DNA of 64,000 nt, taken from contig NZ_CP020046.1 in NCBI RefSeq assembly GCF_002028405.1, positions 1,612,001-1,676,000 of the forward strand, in the 5' to 3' direction. The notes beneath the pieces are model-generated. The model saw nothing but the letters and a program-made list of their open reading frames with translations, searched no databases and was not told the origin of the DNA. This DNA comes from Thiomonas intermedia (GTDB lineage: Bacteria; Pseudomonadota; Gammaproteobacteria; Burkholderiales; Burkholderiaceae_C). The translations under genes and the position numbers were made by a program. Position 1 is the first letter of the stretch; the number at the start of each line of letters is the position of its first letter. Of this stretch, positions 57,655 to 64,000 are shown in pieces.

Positions 57655-59786
57655 TGGGATTTGCGGCGCGACGATCGCGCAAGGCCGCTGCACGCGCGGC
57701 GGAGGGTCTGCTGGCGCTGATGGCCGCGGCCAACCCCCAGTCGCCGCCGGTGGAGCAGTGGCTTTGGATCATCGAGGCGCTGGACTGGCTGCGCCACGGG
57801 CCCGCGCCCACAATGCTGCGCGAAGGGTTGAGGCTTGCGCCCACAGGGGGCCCGCCAGACCGCGGCGACGCCCCCGCGCCCGAAGAGATCGAGCGGCTGA
57901 ACGTGCTGCTCGACCTGCTCGATGGACAGCCCGAGCGCCGCGCGGCCATCGCCGCCATCCTCAACGGCCTGTTGCGCCACACCGATGCCACTTTGCTGCT
58001 CGCGGATTTCGGCTTCAGCCCGCGCCCCTCTTTCTTCAGCGAATTCAGCGAGCGACTGGGCAACAAATGGTTGCCCCAATCGCCGGAAACCCGCGATCTG
58101 GCCGTTCTGTTCTCCCTGTTCTTCCCGCACGCGCACGACGCAACCTGGCTGGAGTCGCTGGACGCCCCCACACTGGACCGGCTGCGCGCCCTGCTCGCGT
58201 TGCCAGCCGTCGCCGAGGACGCCGAAGATGCGCCTGCCGCCGCATCGCTATGGCGCACCGCCCTGCTCGACGCGCTGACCTACACCGTCAGCCAGATCCG
58301 CGCCACTGGCTTCTCGCCCGACCTGCGCTCGCGCATGCAGCGCAACGGTCCGCTGGAAATGGATGTCGAGGCCCCCTTCAAGCATCTGGCCGCGCAGTAC
58401 GAGAGGGTGAAGACGCTGTTGACGCAGGACACGCCGGAAGGACCCGCCACGCTGCGCCAGTCGCTGGCCCTGCTGCGCGCCGGACTGGGCGCCTGTCGTC
58501 AGCAGGCCGATTCGGTCAACGGCCACCTGGAAGACTATGGCACGTCCGTCAGCCTGGTCTATGTGCTGCATCAGCTGCACCAGCGCATCGATCGCGCCGA
58601 GACGCTGCTGAACTGCCTCGTGGGCGACACCCCGGCGCGCGACACCGCCCACCTGTTCGCCACCCTCGCGCGCCTGAACGCGCAACGCCGCAGCCTGCGC
58701 GCGCTTTGGCGGCACAACACCGCCCTGCTGGCGAAAAAAATGGCCGAGCGCCACGCCGAGTCGGGCGAGCACTACATCACCCGCGACCGCCGCGAATACC
58801 GAGGCATGCTGGGCGCGGCCATGGGCGGCGGGCTGATCATGGGGTTCACGACCTGGGTCAAGATCGGCATTCTCGGCCTGCAGACCGCCTTGTTCTGGAC
58901 CGGCCTGCTCGCCGGACTGAACTACGCCGCGAGCTTTGTCATCGTGCAATTGCTGCACTGGACCATCGCCACCAAGCAGCCGGCCATGACGGCGCCCGCC
59001 ATGGCCGACAAGCTCGGCGAGCTGTCCAAGCCCGGCGGCGTGGAGCGATTCGTCGACGAGGTCGCCAACCTCACGCGCTCGCAGTCGGCGGGAGTGTTCG
59101 GCAATGTGCTGCTGGTCATGCCCGTGGCGCTGCTCATCGGCCTGGCCGGCCTGGCCTGGTTCGGCCCCCAGTTCATGCCCGTGCCCAAGGCCGAACATGA
59201 GCTGGAATCACTGTCCCTGCTCGGGCCCACGCCGCTGTTCGCCGCGTTGACCGGGGTGCTGTTGTTCCTCTCCAGCGTGATCGCCGGTTGGGCAGAAAAC
59301 GCCTTTGTCTTGCACCGGCTCGACAGCGCCCTGGCCTGGAACCCGCGCATCCGCCGCCGCCTCGGCCCGCAGCGCGCCGCGCGGTGGGCCGCCTGGTGGC
59401 GGCGCAATATCGGCGTGATGGCAGGCAACGTCTCGCTCGGCCTGTTGCTGGGGCTGACGCCAGAATTCTTCCGTATTTTCGGCATCGATCTTCAGGTGCG
59501 GCACGTCACCCTGTCCTCGGGCCTGTTCGGCGCGGCCTGCGCCAGCCTGGGGCCTGCGGTCGTGAACGATCCGGCGTTCTGGTGGGCACTGGCGGGCATT
59601 GCCGTCAACGGCGTGCTCAACGTCGGCGTGAGTTTCTATCTGGCCTACCGTCTGGCCTTGCGCGCCCGGGGCATCCAGGTCAAGGAACGCCGCGCCATCT
59701 ACGCCAGCATCGCGCGCCGGTTGCTGCGTCGGCCCTGGACCTTCATCCTGCCGCCGCGCCGCGCCGCGCCCCAAGAATCCGCATGA
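57654..59786 (+). CDS. Gcr-family membrane protein annotated as 'site-specific recombinase'
   Basis: 710 residues of the SpecificRecomb family (PF10136, named after gonococcal gcr). The N-terminal half is helical and soluble (for example LEDYGTSVSLVYVLHQLHQRI). The C-terminal half has about six membrane helices (GGLIMGFTTWVKIGILGLQ; NVLLVMPVALLIGLAG). It looks like a membrane protein with no recombinase motifs, so the family name may mislead. Role unknown. It lies between apaG and mltA with overlapping codons on both sides, a conserved arrangement in this group. Confidence 0.85.
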   Translation: MGFAARRSRKAAARAAEGLLALMAAANPQSPPVEQWLWIIEALDWLRHGPAPTMLREGLRLAPTGGPPDRGDAPAPEEIERLNVLLDLLDGQPERRAAIAAILNGLLRHTDATLLLADFGFSPRPSFFSEFSERLGNKWLPQSPETRDLAVLFSLFFPHAHDATWLESLDAPTLDRLRALLALPAVAEDAEDAPAAASLWRTALLDALTYTVSQIRATGFSPDLRSRMQRNGPLEMDVEAPFKHLAAQYERVKTLLTQDTPEGPATLRQSLALLRAGLGACRQQADSVNGHLEDYGTSVSLVYVLHQLHQRIDRAETLLNCLVGDTPARDTAHLFATLARLNAQRRSLRALWRHNTALLAKKMAERHAESGEHYITRDRREYRGMLGAAMGGGLIMGFTTWVKIGILGLQTALFWTGLLAGLNYAASFVIVQLLHWTIATKQPAMTAPAMADKLGELSKPGGVERFVDEVANLTRSQSAGVFGNVLLVMPVALLIGLAGLAWFGPQFMPVPKAEHELESLSLLGPTPLFAALTGVLLFLSSVIAGWAENAFVLHRLDSALAWNPRIRRRLGPQRAARWAAWWRRNIGVMAGNVSLGLLLGLTPEFFRIFGIDLQVRHVTLSSGLFGAACASLGPAVVNDPAFWWALAGIAVNGVLNVGVSFYLAYRLALRARGIQVKERRAIYASIARRLLRRPWTFILPPRRAAPQESA

Positions 59787-61030
59787 CACGCCCGCCGCTC
59801 CGCAGTGCCCTTGGGCGCGGCGCCCGGGCCGTGCTGCTGTGCCTCCTGGCCGGGCTGCTGGCCTCGTGCGCCACGCCGCAGGCGCCGCCGACCGCAGCCG
59901 CGCCGCCTGCCGCCACACCCGCACCGGCCTGGCCGCTCACCCCGCCGGGTACGGCGACCGCACTGACGGGGGCCGGGGTGACCTTGACGGCTGCATCATG
60001 GAGCGACCTGCCCGGCTGGTCGCAAGACGGCTTCTCCGGCGTCTGGCAGGCGTTCCGCCGCGATTGCGCGGCGCGATTGCCCGAGGCCCTCGCCAAGGTC
60101 TGCGCCAGGGCCGCCTCGGTGCCGGCGGACGACACGCAAGCACAGCGGGTTTTCATCCAGGCGCAGTTCGCGCCCTGGCAGGTCCAGGCGCCGGGCGGCA
60201 AGGATGCCGGGCTGATCACCGGCTACTACGAGCCGGTGCTTCACGGCTCGCTCACCCGCGCCTGGCCCTATGTCGTGCCGGTCTGGGGATTGCCTGCAGA
60301 CCTGGTGCCGCGCGCGCCGGGCGGCGACGGCATCAGCGGCGGCCGCGTGAGCTGGGTCGATGGTCAGCAGCGCGTCTTGCCCTACTGGAGCCGGGCGCAG
60401 ATCCAGGCCGATCCGGCGGTTCAGGCCGTGCTCGACCGCAAGGCGGTGGTCTGGCTCGACAGCGCCGTGGATGCTCTGTTTCTTCAGGTGCAAGGCTCCG
60501 GCCTGGTGCGTCTGCCCGACGGCCAGACCCTGCGGCTGAGCTACGCAGGCACCAACGGCTGGCCCTACAAGTCCGTGGGGCGATGGCTGCTCGACACCGG
60601 GCGCGTCAAAGGCACGGTCACCATGTCCATCATCCGCGCCTGGGCCCAGGTGCACCCGGACGAAGTGCCCGAGATGCTGGCCTCCAACCCTCGCGTGGTG
60701 TTTTTCAGCGCCGCGCTCGACACCGACCCGCAACGCGGGCCGAGCGGCGCGCTCGGCGTGCCACTGACGGCCATGCGCAGCATCGCCGTGGACAAGCGAT
60801 CCATCGCGCTGGGTCTGCCGGTATGGCTGTCCACCTCGCAGCCTTATGACGGCACCCCCACCCCGCCGCAGCCGCTCAATCGCCTGGTTTTCGCCCAGGA
60901 CGTGGGCTCGGCCATCACCGGCACCGTGCGGGCCGATCTGTTCACCGGCACCGGCGACCATGCTGGCGAACTCGCCGGACGAATGCAGTGGCCCGGCCGG
61001 ATGTGGGTCTTGTTGCCCGTCAAGCCCTGA
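59783..61030 (+). CDS. mltA: Membrane-bound lytic transglycosylase A
   Basis: 415 residues. Lipoprotein signal LLCLLAGLLASC (lipobox LASC), a Pro/Ala-rich linker, then the MltA barrel: LITGYYEPVLHGS, VDALFLQVQGSGLVRLPDG, GTNGWPYKSVGRWLLD, and the 3D domain RLVFAQDVGSAITG with the Asp needed for catalysis. It cleaves peptidoglycan to 1,6-anhydro products from the outer membrane. The start overlaps the previous stop as ATGA. Confidence 0.93.
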   Translation: MTRPPLRSALGRGARAVLLCLLAGLLASCATPQAPPTAAAPPAATPAPAWPLTPPGTATALTGAGVTLTAASWSDLPGWSQDGFSGVWQAFRRDCAARLPEALAKVCARAASVPADDTQAQRVFIQAQFAPWQVQAPGGKDAGLITGYYEPVLHGSLTRAWPYVVPVWGLPADLVPRAPGGDGISGGRVSWVDGQQRVLPYWSRAQIQADPAVQAVLDRKAVVWLDSAVDALFLQVQGSGLVRLPDGQTLRLSYAGTNGWPYKSVGRWLLDTGRVKGTVTMSIIRAWAQVHPDEVPEMLASNPRVVFFSAALDTDPQRGPSGALGVPLTAMRSIAVDKRSIALGLPVWLSTSQPYDGTPTPPQPLNRLVFAQDVGSAITGTVRADLFTGTGDHAGELAGRMQWPGRMWVLLPVKP

Positions 61031-61116
61031 GCATGCCGACTTTGAGCGAGACGGTGGCGGCCCAGGGCAAATCGTCTTATGGTTTGGGCTCAACCACAGC
61101 TTTGAGAGGACTTTCC

Positions 61117-61353
61117 ATGACCCTGGACCCGCACGATCTCGCCCATGAATTTCCCGCGCTTGCCGACAAGATTCACAACCTGAAGACCGGCAACGCGCAT
61201 TTCCACAAGCTGGCCGAGCGGTACGAAGAGATCAACAAGGAAACGGTGCAGATCGAAGAAGGCGTGCGCGTCACAGACGACGCCTATCTGGAAACTCTGA
61301 AAAAAGAGCGGCTGCAGCTCAAGGATCAGATCGCGGCCATGCTTGCCGCATAA
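61117..61353 (+). CDS. DUF465 (YdcH-family) protein
   Basis: 78 residues, mostly helical: LAHEFPALADKIHNLKTGNAHFHKLAERY, then a second helix YLETLKKERLQLKDQIAAML. The HxxL-x-x-R/KY and KKERLxLKD parts are the DUF465 pattern. Cytoplasmic, function unknown. ATG 61117 has GAGAGGA upstream. It lies 86 bases after mltA. Confidence 0.88.
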   Translation: MTLDPHDLAHEFPALADKIHNLKTGNAHFHKLAERYEEINKETVQIEEGVRVTDDAYLETLKKERLQLKDQIAAMLAA

Positions 61354-61358
61354 GGCGC

Positions 61359-62273
61359 TCAACGACCGCGCGTTGAACGCAGCTTCTGCGCCGCCTCCCA
61401 GACGAGCAGTGCGGCGATGCCCGCAACGATGCCGGTAACGGCATCGAACAACAGCGGCGTCAGCCAGCCCAGCGTCGCGCCAGCGCGTTGCGCCAACATC
61501 CCGCTGGCGTGATGCAGCCAGGGCCATCCGTGGGCGATGATGCCGCCGCCCACCAGAAACATGGCCGCGGTGCCAATCACACTCAGCCCCTTCATCAGCC
61601 AGGGCGCGAAGGCCAGGATGCCGCGCCCGAGCCGCTGCGCCGCCGCCGAAGTCTGCCGGCTCAGGTAAAGCCCGGCATCGTCGAGCTTGACGATGCCGGC
61701 CACCAGGCCATAGACCCCGACCGTCATCAGCACGGAAATGCCCACGAGCACGGCCACCTGGGTGCTGAAGCTCGCCTGGGCCACGGCCCCCAGGGTGATG
61801 GCGATGATTTCGGCCGAAAGGACGAAATCGGTACGCACCGCGCCCTTGACCTTGTCGCGCTCCAGCGCCAGCAGGTCCACCTCGGGGTGCATCAACGCTT
61901 CGGTCAGCTTGTCGTGATGCGCCTCATCCTCCGCGCCGCGGTGGAAGAATTTGTGCGCCAGTTTCTCCGCGCCTTCGAAACACAGGTACAGGCCACCCAC
62001 CATCAGCAGGGGTGTGATGGCCCAGGGCGCGAAGGCGCTGATGGCCAGGGCCAGCGGCACGAGGATGGATTTGTTGATCAGCGATCCCTTGGCCACGGCC
62101 AGCACGACCGGAATCTCGCGGTTGCTCTGCACGCCGGTGACCTGCTGGGCGTTGAGCGCGAGATCGTCGCCCAGCACGCCCGCGGTCTTCTTCGCCGATA
62201 GCTTGGTGAGCAGGGCGACATCATCCAGCACGGTGGTGATGTCATCGAGAAGGGCGAGCAGACTGGTGGCCAT
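61359..62273 (-). CDS. DUF808 (YedI-type) membrane protein
   Basis: 304 residues. It begins MATSLLALLDDITTVLDDVALLTKLSAKKTAGVLGDDLA, the typical DUF808 start, followed by five to six membrane helices and HHDKLTEALMHPEVDLLALE in the loop. Transport function is suspected but unproven for the family. Start ATG 62273; longer in-frame starts are not conserved. Convergent with the DUF465 gene, five bases between stops. Confidence 0.88.
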   Translation of the reverse strand: MATSLLALLDDITTVLDDVALLTKLSAKKTAGVLGDDLALNAQQVTGVQSNREIPVVLAVAKGSLINKSILVPLALAISAFAPWAITPLLMVGGLYLCFEGAEKLAHKFFHRGAEDEAHHDKLTEALMHPEVDLLALERDKVKGAVRTDFVLSAEIIAITLGAVAQASFSTQVAVLVGISVLMTVGVYGLVAGIVKLDDAGLYLSRQTSAAAQRLGRGILAFAPWLMKGLSVIGTAAMFLVGGGIIAHGWPWLHHASGMLAQRAGATLGWLTPLLFDAVTGIVAGIAALLVWEAAQKLRSTRGR

Positions 62274-62386
62274 GTGCGGGCTGAAAATGTGACCGAAGGA
62301 AACCGGCATTGGACTACAAACGGCGCGCCCGGCGCCGGGCAAACCTGCTGTTATGCGTATGCTTGTTCCTTTTGCGTGACAGTCTC

Positions 62387-63142
62387 ATGCCCCACGATGG
62401 ATTCACCCTGGCCCTGGTCGCATTGGCCGCTTTTCTGGGCGCCGCGCTCAATGCCGCCGCAGGTGGCGGCAGTTTCCTGACCCTTCCTGCTCTGATCTAC
62501 GCCGGGGTTCCGCCCGTGGCCGCCAACGCCACCGGCACCACAGCCCTGCTCCCGGGCTATTTCGCCAGCACCTGGGGGTTCCGCGAGGATCTGGGGCCGC
62601 CGCGAGCCGTCGGCATGACGGCGCTTCTGGCCACCTGCCTGGTGGGCGGCGGCCTGGGCGCGGGGTTGTTGATCACCACCAGCAATCACGCGTTTCGGGC
62701 GCTGGTGCCGTGGCTGCTGCTGTTCGCCACGGCCTTGTTCGCCTTCGGGCCGGTTCTGCTGCGATGGATCGGCCGCCACCCGGAGCAGCACGCGCCGCGG
62801 CTGCAGGCGCTGGCCGGGTTGTTCGCGGTGAGCGTGTACGGCGGCTACTTCAACGGCGGTCTGGGCGTGCTGCTGCTGGCGCTGCTGACCCTCATCGGCG
62901 AAGTCCATCTGAACCGGATGAATGCGCTGAAAAATGCGATCTCCGCCGTGCTGACCCTGTTCGCCGTGGGCATTTACGCTGCAGCGGGCACCGTGCAGTG
63001 GCGCTGGGTGGCGGTGATGCTGCCCGCCGTACTGCTGGGCGGCTATGTGGGCGCGCGCGCCGCACGGCGCATTCCCCGTGACGTGATGCGCTGGAGCATC
63101 GTGGTCATCGGGCTGGTGATGAGCGCGCTGTTCTTTCGTTGA
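62387..63142 (+). CDS. TauE/SafE-family membrane permease
   Basis: 251 residues, eight or so membrane helices. The family repeat motif AAFLGAALNAAAGGGSFLTLPALIYAGVPP begins the first half and GLFAVSVYGGYFNGGLGVLLLALL the second. Members export sulfite, sulfonates or similar anions; the substrate here is unknown. Start ATG 62387 lacks a good ribosome site, and an in-frame start at 62309 would add a basic head. It is divergent from the DUF808 gene. Confidence 0.85.
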   Translation: MPHDGFTLALVALAAFLGAALNAAAGGGSFLTLPALIYAGVPPVAANATGTTALLPGYFASTWGFREDLGPPRAVGMTALLATCLVGGGLGAGLLITTSNHAFRALVPWLLLFATALFAFGPVLLRWIGRHPEQHAPRLQALAGLFAVSVYGGYFNGGLGVLLLALLTLIGEVHLNRMNALKNAISAVLTLFAVGIYAAAGTVQWRWVAVMLPAVLLGGYVGARAARRIPRDVMRWSIVVIGLVMSALFFR

Positions 63143-63178
63143 CCCGAGACGACGGCCGATGGGGCCGCGCCCGTGTGT

Positions 63179-63364
63179 TCAGGGTCGGCCGCCGTCTCTC
63201 ACGATGAAATAGACCCCAATGGCCACCAAGCCCATCCAGATCGCCACGGCCCCCGTACCCAGCCATTGCGCGGCCTGATCGAGAAACAGCAGAAACACGG
63301 CCGCCAGCGCCAGCAGGCCGTTGCCGAGCCAGAAGCGCGGTCCATGTTTGGGTTCTTGCGGCAC
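63179..63364 (-). CDS. Small two-helix membrane protein
   Basis: 61 residues from GTG 63364, chosen because GGAGG lies four bases upstream. An in-frame ATG at 63421 would give 80 residues but has no ribosome site. Two helices: FWLGNGLLALAAVFLLFL and VAIWMGLVAIGVYFIV, with a short DQAAQWLGTG loop between. No family recognised. Convergent with the TauE-type gene. Confidence 0.55.
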   Translation of the reverse strand: MPQEPKHGPRFWLGNGLLALAAVFLLFLDQAAQWLGTGAVAIWMGLVAIGVYFIVRDGGRP

Positions 63365-63493
63365 AAATCCTCCGGAAGGTTCGATGACATGGCGGGCATC
63401 GTAAGTCGCATCGCGCGGCATCGAATAATTGTAAATTCAGAATTTATCCTTTAAATTTCACGATCTTCCGCCCACTTCGAAGCCCTCCCCACG

Positions 63494-63880
63494 ATGGACC
63501 TGAATTTCTTTTCGGCCACCAATGCGCACAAGGCTTGGAAAAAACGGCTGCACGATTGCGTCAGCGGCTCCGGCAACACCCTCGACCCCGCCGTGATCGC
63601 GCTGGACAACCGCTGCGATCTCGGCAAGTGGCTCTACGGCATCCGCGACAGTCGCCCTGCGCTGAGTACCGACACCAGCCAACTGTTCACCCGTCTGTTC
63701 GACGAGCACGCCGCTTTTCATCGGGTGGCCGCTGGCGTGGTGCAGCAGGCCATGACCCATCAACAAAAAGAGGCGCTGCAGCAATTGCAGGCTGGTGGCG
63801 ACTATGCCCGCATCTCGAATCAGGTCATCGGCACACTGGGTGAGCTCTATCTCAAGCGCCGCGAATTCGGGATGGACTGA
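63494..63880 (+). CDS. Stand-alone CZB (chemoreceptor zinc-binding) domain protein
   Basis: 128 residues made only of a CZB-type helical bundle. Zinc ligands of the family fit His12 (AHKAW), Cys41 (NRCDLGKWLYG), His72 and His76 (DEHAAFHRVA). CZB domains usually sit at the C-terminus of soluble chemoreceptors or diguanylate cyclases and sense zinc or oxidants. Here no partner domain is attached, and none is encoded in the 120 bases that remain. Preceded by an AT-rich stretch (about 63420-63460) that may hold the promoter. Confidence 0.78.
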   Translation: MDLNFFSATNAHKAWKKRLHDCVSGSGNTLDPAVIALDNRCDLGKWLYGIRDSRPALSTDTSQLFTRLFDEHAAFHRVAAGVVQQAMTHQQKEALQQLQAGGDYARISNQVIGTLGELYLKRREFGMD

Positions 63881-64000
63881 AAGTCAAGCCGCGCCGACTT
63901 GCGGGTGTCGGCGTGCCGATTCGGCCACACAAACGCAGCAGCGCCAATGGCAACCTTGCGTGACAGATCGATGCCCTTTGTAATCGTGGCCCGACCATCC

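Noticed and set aside
63881-64000. Right window end
   Set aside because: No frame, tRNA or hairpin strong enough to report; a gene may begin beyond the edge.

Overview
The window is high-GC DNA from a betaproteobacterium. The gene order on the right (rpe-gph-trpE-trpG-trpD-trpC, and tRNA-Tyr/Gly/Thr-tuf-tRNA-Trp-secE-nusG-rplKAJL-rpoBC) is characteristic of Burkholderiales. A metal- or sulfur-associated member such as Thiomonas is a guess from the metal-resistance load, not something the sequence proves.

The window splits at a tRNA-fMet gene near 35.3 kb. To its left (1-35.3 kb) is an accessory region. It holds an IS630 copy cut by the window edge, a cupredoxin remnant, a Cu/Ag efflux operon (DUF2946-like protein, CusC, CusB, CusA plus small periplasmic and membrane proteins), an IS5-type element abutting the promoter of that operon, a divergent cadA/cadR pair, a copper-type P-ATPase operon (copA, DUF302, SHOCT, CpxP-like), a periplasmic thiol-redox cluster (TlpA-like, DsbD and a separate DsbD N-domain protein), and a second HME-type RND operon with a divergent two-component system. 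Next come nested IS elements (IS1380 relic, IS110, complete IS1182), an HD-domain gene, a tyrosine recombinase, a small excisionase-like gene and a ribbon-helix-helix regulator. The recombinase module sits beside the 3' end of tRNA-fMet, so this looks like the right border of an island integrated at the initiator tRNA.

To the right (35.3-64 kb) is core chromosome. On the minus strand lie the transcription/translation cluster with four more tRNA or tRNA-linked units, then the tryptophan operon with a candidate leader peptide, a hotdog thioesterase, gph and rpe. Plus-strand genes include two tandem chalcone-isomerase-like secreted proteins, apaG, a Gcr-type membrane 'recombinase' family protein, mltA, a DUF465 protein, a TauE-type permease and a stand-alone zinc-binding CZB protein; a DUF808 protein lies on minus.

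The metal genes cover several routes: cytoplasmic export (CadA, CopA), trans-envelope export (two RND tripartite pumps) and periplasmic handling (CpxP-like, Met/Gly-rich proteins, thioredoxin-like proteins). Regulation is visible at three points: a MerR-type 19-bp-spacer promoter between cadA and cadR, a three-half-site box between the RND operon and its response regulator, and a good sigma70 promoter with a palindromic operator in front of the cus operon. The most unusual observations are the CPD metal-site motif of the copper-type ATPase, the strong hairpin in its leader, the in-frame palindrome in the sensor kinase gene, the candidate trp leader, and the repeat arrays at the island border. 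I did not find a clearly novel multi-gene system.
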